Origin: Streptomyces sp. HM190
GTDB taxonomy: Bacteria > Actinomycetota > Actinomycetes > Streptomycetales > Streptomycetaceae
Direction: 5' to 3'
Length of the DNA stretch: 64,000 nt
Assembly (NCBI RefSeq): GCF_009857135.1
Contig: NZ_CP047318.1
Coordinates: 1,054,001-1,118,000, forward strand
The translations under genes were made by a program, and so were the position numbers. Below are positions 27,084 through 35,848 of this stretch, piece by piece (within the stretch, counting starts at the first letter, position 1; every line of letters starts with the position of its first letter). A model generated the notes under the pieces. The model saw only the letters and a list, made by a program, of their open reading frames with translations, was not told where the DNA came from and made no database searches.

Positions 27084-28057
27084 GCGGCGGCTCCGTTCTC
27101 CGGTGCGGGCACCACGACGACCCGGCCGGTGGTGACCCCGTCCGCGACGCGCTGGACGGCGGCCGCGGCCCCGTCGAGCGGCACCCGTTCGCTCACCAGG
27201 GGCCTGACGACGCCCCGCGCGGCGAGTTCGGTGAGCTGTTCGTGGCAGTGCTGGACCAGCTTCGGGTTCCTGGTGTTGTACAGGCCCCAGTGCAGGCCGA
27301 GGATCGAGTAGTTCTTGACGAGGGCGTGGTTGAGGCCGGGGCTCGGGATGCTCCCACTGGCGAACCCGACGACCACGATCCGTCCTTCGAAGGCGACGAC
27401 CTTGGTCGACTGCGTGTAGGCCTCGCCGCCCACGGGGTCGTAGATCACGTCGGCGCCCCGGCCCCCGGTGGCGTCCTTGACGGCGGAGACGACGTCCTCG
27501 CTCCGCCGGTCCACCACCACGTCGCAGCCCAGCTCCCGGGCGACGGCGGCCTTGTCGGCGCCACCGACGACCCCGATGACCCTGGCGCCGGCCGCCTTCC
27601 CGAGCTGCACGGCCGCGCTGCCGACCCCTCCCGCGGCAGCGTGGACGAGCAGTGTCTCCCCCGCTTCGAGGCAGGCCCGGCGGTGCAGGCCGAACCAGCC
27701 CGTCTGGTAGCCGATGTGCAGGGCGGCGGCCTCCGCGTCGTCCAGCGCCCCGGGCGCCGGCAGCAGGGCCGCGGCGTCCGCCACGGCGTACTCGGCGAAA
27801 CCGCCGTACGGCAGTGCCGGGGTGGCGATGACCCGGCGGCCGTCCTCGGTCTCGCCGCAGATCTCCACGCCGGGCGTGAACGGCAGCGGCGGGCGGACCT
27901 GGTAGAGGCCCCGGGCCATCAGGACGTCCGGGAAGTTGATGTTCGCGGCGCGCACTTTCAGCAGGACCTGGCCGTCGCCGGGCGTGGGCGGCTCCACGTC
28001 CTGGAGCCGCATCACCTCGCTCGGCTCGCCGTTCTCGTGCACGTGCCATGCCTGCAT
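27080..28057 (-). CDS. NADPH:quinone oxidoreductase-like (MDR/zinc-free) enzyme
   Basis: The 325-residue protein is a medium-chain dehydrogenase/reductase with a GroES-like N-terminal domain and the NADPH-binding HAAAGGVGSAAVQLGKAAGARVIG motif near residue 145. The zinc ligands of alcohol dehydrogenases are absent, as in quinone oxidoreductases and enoyl reductases. GGAGGAACCGC precedes the ATG at 28057. As first gene of a coupled three-gene operon with two acyl-CoA dehydrogenases it may reduce an enoyl-CoA or quinone in the same pathway. Confidence 0.88.
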   Translation of the reverse strand: MQAWHVHENGEPSEVMRLQDVEPPTPGDGQVLLKVRAANINFPDVLMARGLYQVRPPLPFTPGVEICGETEDGRRVIATPALPYGGFAEYAVADAAALLPAPGALDDAEAAALHIGYQTGWFGLHRRACLEAGETLLVHAAAGGVGSAAVQLGKAAGARVIGVVGGADKAAVARELGCDVVVDRRSEDVVSAVKDATGGRGADVIYDPVGGEAYTQSTKVVAFEGRIVVVGFASGSIPSPGLNHALVKNYSILGLHWGLYNTRNPKLVQHCHEQLTELAARGVVRPLVSERVPLDGAAAAVQRVADGVTTGRVVVVPAPENGAAA

Positions 28058-28161
28058 GCGGTTCCTCCACGTGACAGCTTCGTCGGACCGGGGTCGACCG
28101 ACATCCGCATACTAAGCGGTCGCTTGCCGTCCGGGGAACACTCGGCGGGCAGGAGCGTGTG

Positions 28162-28761
28162 TCACGGGCGGGCGGGCTTGGCCCGGACGTGCATCCGCTC
28201 CCCCTGCGGCCCGAAGAGACTGAGGAACTCCGCCGGTGCCTCGCCCGCCGCCCCGAACCAGTGCGGCACCCGGGTGTCGAACTCGGCGGCCTCCCCGGCG
28301 GTCATCACCACGTCGTGCTCCCCGAGCACGACCCGCAGCCTCCCCGAGAGCACGTACAGCCATTCGTACCCCTCGTGGGTGCGCGGATCGGGGACCTGCT
28401 GCCCCTCCGGCTCGACGCGCACCTTGAAGGCCTGCAGGCCGCCCGGCTGGCGGGTGAGCGGCCAGTACGTCCGCCCGTGCCGCACGATCGGCCTGGACCG
28501 GATCCGGGGATCACCGACGGGCGGCTCCCCGACCAGTTCGTCCAGCGGGACCTGGTGGGCCCGCGCGATCGGCAGCAGCAGCTCCAGGCTGGGCCTGCGC
28601 AGCCCCGACTCCAGCCGGGAGAGGGTGCTCACGGAGATCCCGGTCGCCTCCGACAGGGCCGCGAGCGTCACCTCGCGCTCCTTGCGCAGGGCCCGCAGCC
28701 TCGGCCCGACCCCGGCGAGCACCTCGTCCGTCCCGCTCACCGCCTCACTGTTCTCCCTCAT
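28162..28761 (-). CDS. XRE-family regulator with cupin domain
   Basis: The 199-residue protein combines an N-terminal Cro/CI helix-turn-helix (about 20-75, VTLAALSEATGISVSTLSRLE) with a C-terminal cupin (about 110-185, THEGYEWLYVLSGRLRVVLGEHD), a small-molecule-sensing layout. No ribosome binding site precedes the ATG at 28761, so the mRNA may be leaderless; an internal GTG at the eighth codon is an alternative. It is divergent from the flavoprotein gene, its likely target. Confidence 0.88.
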   Translation of the reverse strand: MRENSEAVSGTDEVLAGVGPRLRALRKEREVTLAALSEATGISVSTLSRLESGLRRPSLELLLPIARAHQVPLDELVGEPPVGDPRIRSRPIVRHGRTYWPLTRQPGGLQAFKVRVEPEGQQVPDPRTHEGYEWLYVLSGRLRVVLGEHDVVMTAGEAAEFDTRVPHWFGAAGEAPAEFLSLFGPQGERMHVRAKPARP

Positions 28762-28838
28762 ACCGCTATTGCAGTTTCGGCAAAGACATTTGTCAATACG
28801 GCATCTGCCGGGCGACCTTCTCCGTGGAGGTGGTCACC
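28762..28838. promoter_or_regulatory. Divergent promoter and possible XRE operator
   Basis: This 77-base AT-richer region separates the XRE-cupin and flavoprotein genes. It holds TTGC-n7-GCAA (28769-28783) and GACA-TT-TGTC (28785-28794), short inverted repeats that suit an XRE dimer. Assignment to the regulator is inference. Confidence 0.45.
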
Positions 28839-29783
28839 ATGACCCAGCAGTACGAAGTGATCGTGATCGGCGGCGGCGCGGCAGGACTGTCCGCGGCCCT
28901 GGTCCTCGGCCGGGCCCGGCGGCGTACCCTGGTCGTCGACGCCGGGGAGCCACGCAACGCGCCCGCCGCCCACATGCAGGGCTATCTGTCGCGGGACGGC
29001 ATGCCGCCGGGGGAGTTCCTGGCCGTGGGCCGCGAGGAGATCGCCCGGTACGGCGTCGATCTCGTCCGGGGCCGGGCGGTCGACGTCACCCGCGACGAGG
29101 ACGCGGACGACGCGGGCTTCACGGTGACCCTGGACGACGGCCGGACGTGCCACGCCCGGCGCCTCGTCGTCGCCACCGGCCTCCAGGACGAGCTGCCGGC
29201 GGTCCCCGGGATCGCCGAGCGCTTCGGGCGGGATGTTCTGCACTGCCCCTACTGCCACGGCTGGGAGGTGCGGGACCAGGCGTTCGGCGTGCTCGCCACC
29301 ACCCCCCTGAGCGTGCACCAGGCCCTGATGGTCTCCCAGTGGTCCAAGGACGTCACCCTGTTCCTGCACACCGTCCTCGAGAGCGACCTCGCCGACGACG
29401 ACCTCCGCCGGCTCGCCGCGGCCGGCGTCCGAGTAGTCCCCGGCGAGGTGGCGGCCCTGCTGACCGAGGACGACCGCCTCACCGGCGTCCGCCTCGCCGA
29501 CGGCACCACCCACCCCCGCCAGGCCCTCTTCGTCGCCCCCCGTCCGCTCCCCCGGACCGGCCTCCTCGAACACCTGGGCGCCGACCTCCACGAGACCCCC
29601 TTCGGCGCGTACCCCGTGGTCGACGCGACCGGCCGGACCTCGGTCCCCGGCGTCTGGGCGGCGGGCAACGCCATGGGCTTCTCCGAACAGGTCGTCAACG
29701 CGGCCTCCTCCGGCTACCGCGCGGGAGCCACCATCAACGGAGACCTCCTGATGACGGACCTGGACAGGCAGTGCCCGGCCTGA
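28839..29783 (+). CDS. Thioredoxin-reductase-like FAD/NAD(P) oxidoreductase
   Basis: The 314-residue flavoprotein has the FAD dinucleotide motif VIVIGGGAAGLSAALVLG at the start, a CPYC redox-type motif (HCPYCHGWEVRD, about 138) and the second FAD motif VWAAGNAMGF near 275. The NADP-binding segment after CPYC is abnormal: GVLATTPLSVHQAL lacks the usual GxGxxA/G. The ATG at 28839 has GGAGGTGG upstream; GTG at 28824 would add five residues without a better site. It is probably controlled by the divergent XRE-cupin regulator. Confidence 0.88.
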   Translation: MTQQYEVIVIGGGAAGLSAALVLGRARRRTLVVDAGEPRNAPAAHMQGYLSRDGMPPGEFLAVGREEIARYGVDLVRGRAVDVTRDEDADDAGFTVTLDDGRTCHARRLVVATGLQDELPAVPGIAERFGRDVLHCPYCHGWEVRDQAFGVLATTPLSVHQALMVSQWSKDVTLFLHTVLESDLADDDLRRLAAAGVRVVPGEVAALLTEDDRLTGVRLADGTTHPRQALFVAPRPLPRTGLLEHLGADLHETPFGAYPVVDATGRTSVPGVWAAGNAMGFSEQVVNAASSGYRAGATINGDLLMTDLDRQCPA

Positions 29784-29949
29784 AGCGGGGGGAAGCGGGG
29801 GCGCGGGACCGCGCGGACGATCGGCCCGAAGGGCCGTCGAAGGGGCACGGGGAACCGCGTGACCAGCCCCCGCCACCCGCACCCGCCGGCGCACCCCCAG
29901 CGCCCCCACCCGATAGGCGCCCGGCCGAACTCCGTAGGACCATGGCTGC

Positions 29950-31488
29950 ATGCTGTTCGCCCAGCTAGCCCACCTGTCCCAGCAGGTAGCCGCCACCTCG
30001 GCCCGCTCCCGCAAGACCGCTCTGCTCGCCGAGCTGTTCCGGGAGGCGGACGCCGAGGACGTGCCGATCGTCATCCCGTACCTCGCGGGCCGGCTCCCCC
30101 AGGGCCGTCTCGGCATCGGCTGGAAGGTGCTCGACCAGGACGTCACGCCCGCTGCCGAGCCCACCCTGACGGTACGCGACGTCGACGCCCGCCTGACGAA
30201 GATCGGCGGTGTCACGGGCACCGGCTCGCAGGCCGGACGCAGACGGCTCGTGGGCGAGTTGCTCGCCCAGGCCACCGACGTCGAGCAGCGGTATCTGTTC
30301 GGGCTGCTCACGGGCGAGGTCCGGCAGGGCGCGCTCGACGCGGTGGCCGTCGAGGGGCTGGCCTCGGCGACCGGCGCGCCCCCCGCCGGCGTACGCCGGG
30401 CGGTGATGCTCGCCGGCTCGCTCCAGACGGTGGCGCGGGCGCTGCTCGCGGACGGCCCGCCGGCCCTGGAGCGGTTCCGGCTCACCGTGGGGCGGCCCGT
30501 CCTGCCGATGCTCGCGCACAGCGCCTCCTCGGTCGGGGAGGCCGTGCAGAAGCTGGGCACCTGCGCGGTCGAGGAGAAGCTGGACGGCATCCGCGTCCAG
30601 GTCCACCGCGACGGCTCCGACGTGCGCCTCTACACCCGGACCCTCGACGACATCACCCACCGTCTCCCCGAACTGACGGCGGCGGTGCTGGAGTTGCGGG
30701 GCGAGCGGTTCATCCTCGACGGAGAGGTGATCGCGTTCGACGCGACGGGACGGCCGCGGTCCTTCCAGGAGACCGCCGGGCGGGTCGGCTCACGGCTGGA
30801 CGTGGCGACGGCGGCCGAGCAGATGCCCGTCGCGCCCGTCTTCTTCGACGCGCTCTCCATGGACGGCCGGGACCTTCTCGACCTGCCGTTCACCGAACGC
30901 CACAGCGAGCTGGCCCGGCTGGTCCCGGAGCCGATGCGGGTCCGGCGCACTCTCGTGCACAGCTCCGACGACCTCGCCGAGGCGGAACGCTTCCTCACCG
31001 ACACGCTCGCCCGGGGCCACGAGGGGGTCGTGCTGAAGTCCCTGGACGCCGCGTACAGCGCGGGGCGGCGCGGTGCCTCCTGGCTGAAGGTGAAGCCCGT
31101 GCACACCCTCGACCTGGTGGTGCTGGCCGCCGAGTGGGGCCACGGACGGCGCACCGGCAAGCTCTCCAACCTGCACCTCGGCGCGCGCACCGCCGACGGC
31201 GGCTTCGCGATGCTCGGCAAGACCTTCAAGGGCATGACCGACGCGCTGCTGGCCTGGCAGACCGAGCGGCTGCGGGAGTTGGCCGTCGAGGAGAGGGGCT
31301 GGGGTGTGACCGTCCGCCCCGAACTGGTCGTCGAGATCGCCTACGACGGCCTCCAGCGCTCCACCCGCTACCCGGCGGGTGTCACCCTCCGTTTCGCGCG
31401 CGTCATCCGCTATCGGCCGGACAAGACCCCCGCCGAGGCCGATACGGTCGAGACCCTGCTCGCCGCACACCCGGAGGTCACCCGGTGA
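29950..31488 (+). CDS. ATP-dependent DNA ligase
   Basis: The 512-residue enzyme has an N-terminal DNA-binding domain (about 1-170), an adenylation domain with motif I VEEKLDGIRVQ (Lys210 is the AMP-accepting residue), motif III (FILDGEVIAFD), motif IV and V (EGVVLKSL, SWLKVKP), and a C-terminal OB-fold. This is the LigB/LigC-like ATP ligase class that supplements the NAD ligase in actinobacteria. AGGA lies ten bases before the ATG. The stop codon overlaps the GTG of a Nudix gene, giving a coupled pair. Confidence 0.92.
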   Translation: MLFAQLAHLSQQVAATSARSRKTALLAELFREADAEDVPIVIPYLAGRLPQGRLGIGWKVLDQDVTPAAEPTLTVRDVDARLTKIGGVTGTGSQAGRRRLVGELLAQATDVEQRYLFGLLTGEVRQGALDAVAVEGLASATGAPPAGVRRAVMLAGSLQTVARALLADGPPALERFRLTVGRPVLPMLAHSASSVGEAVQKLGTCAVEEKLDGIRVQVHRDGSDVRLYTRTLDDITHRLPELTAAVLELRGERFILDGEVIAFDATGRPRSFQETAGRVGSRLDVATAAEQMPVAPVFFDALSMDGRDLLDLPFTERHSELARLVPEPMRVRRTLVHSSDDLAEAERFLTDTLARGHEGVVLKSLDAAYSAGRRGASWLKVKPVHTLDLVVLAAEWGHGRRTGKLSNLHLGARTADGGFAMLGKTFKGMTDALLAWQTERLRELAVEERGWGVTVRPELVVEIAYDGLQRSTRYPAGVTLRFARVIRYRPDKTPAEADTVETLLAAHPEVTR

Positions 31489-31952
31489 CGACGTCCAAGC
31501 GCAGTGCCGGCCTGCTGCTGTACCGCCGCACCGAGCACGGCGTGGAGGTGCTGCTGGGGCACATGGGCGGCCCGTACTTCGAGCGGAAGGACGCGGGCGC
31601 GTGGACGGTGCCGAAGGGCGAGTACGAGCCCGACGAGCCCGCGTGGGAGGCGGCACGCCGCGAGTTCCGGGAGGAGCTGGGGCTGGAGCCGCCGGACGGG
31701 GAGGCGGTCCCCCTGGGCGAGGTGCGGCAGACCAACGGCAAGATCGTCACGGTGTGGGCGATCGAGGCCGACCTCGACACGTCGGCCGTGGTGCCGGGGA
31801 CCTTCCGGATGGAGTGGCCGCCCCGGTCGGGGCGGATCGAGGAGTTCCCCGAACTGGACCGCGTGGAGTGGTGCGACCTGGAGCGGGCCCGCGCGGTGCT
31901 CGTGACGGCGCAGAGGGAGTTTCTCGACCGGCTGCCTGAGCACTCGGACTGA
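31485..31952 (+). CDS. Nudix hydrolase
   Basis: The 155-residue protein has the Nudix box from about 41 to 63 (GEYEPDEPAWEAARREFREELG) inside an otherwise ordinary fold beginning SAGLLLYRR. It hydrolyses a nucleoside diphosphate-linked substrate such as a damaged nucleotide or dinucleoside polyphosphate. The GTG at 31485 overlaps the ligase stop (GTGA) and is preceded by GGAGGTCACCC, which lies inside the ligase gene. Confidence 0.9.
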   Translation: MTTSKRSAGLLLYRRTEHGVEVLLGHMGGPYFERKDAGAWTVPKGEYEPDEPAWEAARREFREELGLEPPDGEAVPLGEVRQTNGKIVTVWAIEADLDTSAVVPGTFRMEWPPRSGRIEEFPELDRVEWCDLERARAVLVTAQREFLDRLPEHSD

Positions 31953-32017
31953 GCCCGCGTTGCGGTGTTCACCGCCGCGCGGGAAGGTCGAGGGACAGCC
32001 CACGCAGGAGGTCAGGC

Positions 32018-33403
32018 ATGCCCATCGCGACGGTGAATCCGGCGAACGGCGAGACGCTCAGGACGTACGAGGCCCTGGGCGAGGAGGAGATCGAGCGTCG
32101 GCTCGCGACGGCCGACCGCACGTTCCGCACGTACCGGACGACGTCGTTCGCGCAGCGCGCCCGGCTGCTGCGCCGGGCCGCCGACCTCCTGGACGAGGAC
32201 ACGGCGGACGTCGCCCGCGTCATGACGACGGAGATGGGCAAGCCGGTCAGGCAGGCCCGTGCCGAGGCCGTCAAGTGCGCGAAGGCGATGCGCTGGTACG
32301 CCGAGCACGCGGAGGTGCTGCTCACCGACGTGGAGCCCTCCGCCGCGGACGTGAAGGACTCCGGCGCCGACCGCGTCCTGGTCCGCTACCGCCCGCTCGG
32401 TCCGGTCCTCGCGGTGATGCCGTGGAACTTCCCGCTGTGGCAGGTGATCCGCTTCGCCGCGCCCGCCCTGATGGCCGGCAACGTGGGTCTGCTCAAGCAC
32501 GCCTCGAACGTCCCGCAGACCGCGCTCTACCTGGAGGACCTCTTCCGCCGGGCGGGCTTCCCCGAGGGCTGCTTCCAGACCCTGCTCATCGGGTCCGGGG
32601 CGGTCGAGGCCGTCCTGCGCGACCCGCGGGTCCGTGCCGCCACCCTCACCGGCAGCGAGCCCGCGGGCCGGTCCGTGGCCTCCGTCTGCGGCGACGAGAT
32701 CAAGAAGACGGTGCTGGAGCTGGGCGGCAGCGACCCGTACATCGTGATGCCGTCCGCGGACGTCGGCCGCGCGGCGAGCACCGCGGTGACGGCGCGCGCG
32801 CAGAACACCGGTCAGTCCTGCATCGCCGCCAAGCGGTTCATCGTGCACGCCGACGTGTACGACGCCTTCGCCGAGCGTTTCGTCGCGGGCATGAGGGCGC
32901 TGAAGGTGGGCGACCCGCTGGACGAGGACACCGACGTCGGGCCGCTCTCCAGCGAGCGGGGCCGTGAGGACCTGGAGGCGCTGGTCGACGAGGCCGTGGA
33001 GAGCGGCGCCACGGTGCTGTGCGGCGCGGAGCGCCCGGACGGGCCCGGCTGGTACTACCCGCCGACCGTCCTCGCCGACATCACGCCCGAGATGCGTGTC
33101 CACCGCGAGGAGACCTTCGGTCCTGTCGCCACCCTGTACCGGGTAGCCGACCTCGACGAAGCGATCGCGATCGCCAACGACACCCCCTTCGGGCTCAGCT
33201 CGAACGTGTGGACCCAGGACGCGGCCGAGGTCGACCGCTTCGTCCGGGACCTCGACGCGGGAGGCGTCTTCGTCAACGGAATGACCGCCTCACATCCGGC
33301 GTTCCCGTTCGGCGGGGTCAAGCGGTCGGGCTACGGACGTGAGCTGTCCGGACACGGAATCCGGGAGTTCTGCAACATCACCACCGTGTGGCACGGGGCG
33401 TGA
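32018..33403 (+). CDS. gabD: NAD(P)-dependent succinate-semialdehyde dehydrogenase
   Basis: The 461-residue aldehyde dehydrogenase has the catalytic Cys in NTGQSCIAAKRF, the general-base Glu in VLELGGSDPYIV, and VMPWNFPLWQ. The short N-terminus MPIATVNPANGETLRTYEALG and GGVKRSGYGRELSGHGIREFCNI end match actinobacterial GabD. It oxidises succinic semialdehyde to succinate in GABA or polyamine breakdown. GGAGGTCAGGC precedes the ATG. Confidence 0.88.
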   Translation: MPIATVNPANGETLRTYEALGEEEIERRLATADRTFRTYRTTSFAQRARLLRRAADLLDEDTADVARVMTTEMGKPVRQARAEAVKCAKAMRWYAEHAEVLLTDVEPSAADVKDSGADRVLVRYRPLGPVLAVMPWNFPLWQVIRFAAPALMAGNVGLLKHASNVPQTALYLEDLFRRAGFPEGCFQTLLIGSGAVEAVLRDPRVRAATLTGSEPAGRSVASVCGDEIKKTVLELGGSDPYIVMPSADVGRAASTAVTARAQNTGQSCIAAKRFIVHADVYDAFAERFVAGMRALKVGDPLDEDTDVGPLSSERGREDLEALVDEAVESGATVLCGAERPDGPGWYYPPTVLADITPEMRVHREETFGPVATLYRVADLDEAIAIANDTPFGLSSNVWTQDAAEVDRFVRDLDAGGVFVNGMTASHPAFPFGGVKRSGYGRELSGHGIREFCNITTVWHGA

Positions 33404-33428
33404 GCGTTCCGCGGTTACCATCCCCGTT

Positions 33429-33668
33429 GTGAACCGCGAAGTGACTCTGCCTCTGATCGTCGACGACCGCGGGACCCTCCAGGTGGCCGCCGCCGATGTC
33501 AGCAAGCTGCTGCGCACGGTGGGCGGACGGTGGCTGCACCTGGTGGAGGCCGGCGCGGCCGACCTGGACGAGGACACGGTGGCCGCGCTGACGATCGAGC
33601 TGGCGAAGCTGGCCGACCGTATCGACGTGGCGTGCATCGCGCACAGCAGTGGTGCCGTGTCCGGCTGA
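33429..33668 (+). CDS. Small DUF6213-like protein
   Basis: The 79-residue protein starts at GTG (NREVTLPLIVDDRGTLQVAA) and continues WLHLVEAGAADLDEDTVAALTIELAKLAD. I recall this as the Streptomyces DUF6213 family of unknown function. No strong ribosome binding site is visible; it lies 25 bases after the dehydrogenase and may be read with it. Confidence 0.75.
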   Translation: MNREVTLPLIVDDRGTLQVAAADVSKLLRTVGGRWLHLVEAGAADLDEDTVAALTIELAKLADRIDVACIAHSSGAVSG

Positions 33669-33691
33669 GCCGGCCGCCCGCCCGCGCCTGC

Positions 33692-34354
33692 TCACAGGCG
33701 GGCGAGGGTGCTCCAGAACAGGGATTCGTAGCTCTGCAGCAGCCGGCCGTGGCGGTGGGCGAGCCTCTCGTCGATCCGGCCCGCCTCCCAGCCCTCCTCC
33801 ACGGCCGCCCGTGCGGTCCGCTCCAGGTCCGGGGACGGCTCGGCGAAGAAGTCGAAGAACGCGCACGCCTCGTCGGTGAGGTCGTAGTGGTGGCGCAGGG
33901 CTCGCGCGATCGTGGCGCAGTAGCCGCCCCAGGAGGCGAAATTGGCGGTCAGGGCGAGGACCGCGTCGGCCGGCGCGGCCTCCAGGGCGAGCCGGGCGAC
34001 GTACGACGGGTAGGCCTGGCAGCCCGGCAGCGGTTCATGGGCGGCGGCCCGTTCCTCGTCCAAGCCGCAGGCCCGCGCGAACGCCGTGAGATGGCCGGCC
34101 GCGACGTCCTCGCCGTCGGAGAGCAGCCGGAAGAAGGCGGCACCGGCGGGTGCCCCGGTCGCCGCGCGCTCGGCCAGACGGGCGAAGGAACGCTGGTCGG
34201 AGGCGATCACCAGGGTCTGTTCCAGGGCCAGCACGGCGAGGGTGGCGCGGTCGGCCGTGCCGGAGGCGACGAGCGGCAGCAGGGGGTTGTCGCCGGGGTC
34301 GGGGGCCAGTTTCGCGGTGAGGGTGTCCAGCAGGTTCCCCGCCGTGCGCGTCAT
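33692..34354 (-). CDS. TenA/heme-oxygenase-like family protein
   Basis: The 220-residue all-alpha protein (LAPDPGDNPLLPLVASGTADRATLAVLALEQ, PSYVARLALEAAPADAVLALTANFASWGGYCATIARAL) resembles the TenA/THI-4 heme-oxygenase-like fold. The active-site Cys of true TenA thiaminases is not at the usual place that I can see, so thiamine salvage is not assured. GGGAGTACGCC precedes the ATG at 34354. It occupies the place where related chromosomes, as I recall, have rppA. Confidence 0.65.
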   Translation of the reverse strand: MTRTAGNLLDTLTAKLAPDPGDNPLLPLVASGTADRATLAVLALEQTLVIASDQRSFARLAERAATGAPAGAAFFRLLSDGEDVAAGHLTAFARACGLDEERAAAHEPLPGCQAYPSYVARLALEAAPADAVLALTANFASWGGYCATIARALRHHYDLTDEACAFFDFFAEPSPDLERTARAAVEEGWEAGRIDERLAHRHGRLLQSYESLFWSTLARL

Positions 34355-34587
34355 GGCGTACTCCCGTCGGTTCCGTCGGTGGCGTGGTGCCCCCTCGACC
34401 ATGGCACGGCCGCCCGGTGCGCAGTAGTGGACGGTGGTCCGTCCGGCTTCGCCGGTCCGGAGTAGTCCGGCGCGAGATCGCCGGGCCGGCGGGAGATCGT
34501 GGGTACCCGAGCGCATCTGCGCGTGCCCCGGGCCCGAAAGGCCCTTCCGGACAGCGAAAGCAGGCGTTTCCCCATGCGTGGCGACAC

Positions 34588-35802
34588 ATGACGACGAGCG
34601 AAGAGACCCTGGGCGCACCGCCGGTACGGCACTGGCCCGCCCTGAGGCTGGCCGGGGTCGACTTCGACCCGGTGCTGGCCGAGCTGATGCGGCAGGGGCC
34701 GATCAACCGGATCCAGCTGCCCAACGGGGAGGGGTGGGCGTGGCTGCTGACCCGCCACGACGACGTACGGCTGGTGACGGAGGACCCCCGGTTCAGCCGG
34801 GCGGAGGTGGCAGGCCGTCAGGTCACCCGGTGGGCGGCGCACTTCGCGCCGCGGCCCGGTGCGATGCCCCTGGCCGACACGCCGGACCACGCCCGGCTGC
34901 GCCGCGCGCTCGCCCCCGCCTTCGACGTCCCCGGCATCGCACGGCTGCGGGCGACGGCGCGGCGGAAGCTGGAGGCGACGGTGGACGCGGTGCTGCGCGG
35001 CGGCCCGCCCGCGGACCTCGTCGCGCGGGTGCTGGAGCCGTTCGCGGTCACCGTGATCTGCGACCTGATGGGCGTCCCCGAGGCGGACCGCGAGGACATG
35101 CGGGTGCGGACCCGGCGGATCCTGTCCTCGGCGGAGGACGCCGAGGCGGGCGAACGGGCCGAGCGGGAGATGACGGCGTACTTCGCGCAGGCCGTCGCCG
35201 GGCACCGGGACTCCGGCGGGGAGGACGTCGTCTCCCTGCTCGGCGCGGCCGTGGGCCGGGGCGACATCGCCGCGGAGGAGGCGCCGGCCCTGGCCGCCTC
35301 GCTGCAGGTAGGCGGTGAGGCCCTCACCCACAACACGGGCCGGATGTGCTTCGTCCTGCTGAGCCGCCCCGACCTCGTCGCCCGGCTGCGTGAGGATCCC
35401 GGGCTGCGGCCGCGCGCCGTCGACGAACTGCTGCGGTACATCCCGCACCGCAGCGCCGTCGGCCTGGCCCGGATCGCCCGGGAGGACGTGGTCCTCCACG
35501 GTGTCCGCATCCGGGCCGGCGACCCGGTGTACGTGTCGTACCTGGCCGCCAACCGCGACCCGGACGTCTTCCCCGACCCCGAGCGCATCGACTTCGACCG
35601 TGTCCCGAACCCCCATCTCGCCTTCGGGCACGGCGCCCACTCCTGTGTGGGGGCCGGCCTGGCCAGGCTGGAGGCCGAACTGGTCGTGGACGTGCTCCTC
35701 GGCCGGGTGCCGGGCCTGCGGCCGGCGGTGCCGCCCGCCGAGGTGTGCTGGCGGCGCGGCGCCCTGTTCCGGGGCCCGGAGGCCCTCCCGGTCACCTGGT
35801 GA
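34588..35802 (+). CDS. Cytochrome P450, CYP158-like
   Basis: The 404-residue P450 has the heme-ligand motif FGHGAHSCVGAGLARLE with Cys353, the EXXR motif (DELLRYIPHR), and an I-helix with LQVGGEALTHN. Its start (PVRHWPALRLAGVDFDPVLAELM), the LPNGEGWAWLLTRHDDVRLVT segment and end GPEALPVTW closely match my recall of CYP158A2, the flaviolin-coupling P450 of S. coelicolor, and the Cys number agrees. No type III polyketide synthase gene lies beside it. The start at 34588 lacks a clear ribosome binding site. Confidence 0.85.
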   Translation: MTTSEETLGAPPVRHWPALRLAGVDFDPVLAELMRQGPINRIQLPNGEGWAWLLTRHDDVRLVTEDPRFSRAEVAGRQVTRWAAHFAPRPGAMPLADTPDHARLRRALAPAFDVPGIARLRATARRKLEATVDAVLRGGPPADLVARVLEPFAVTVICDLMGVPEADREDMRVRTRRILSSAEDAEAGERAEREMTAYFAQAVAGHRDSGGEDVVSLLGAAVGRGDIAAEEAPALAASLQVGGEALTHNTGRMCFVLLSRPDLVARLREDPGLRPRAVDELLRYIPHRSAVGLARIAREDVVLHGVRIRAGDPVYVSYLAANRDPDVFPDPERIDFDRVPNPHLAFGHGAHSCVGAGLARLEAELVVDVLLGRVPGLRPAVPPAEVCWRRGALFRGPEALPVTW

Positions 35803-35848
35803 CCGTCGTCCCCGGGGCTCCGCCCGCCTCCGGGGCGGGGCCGCGGTG

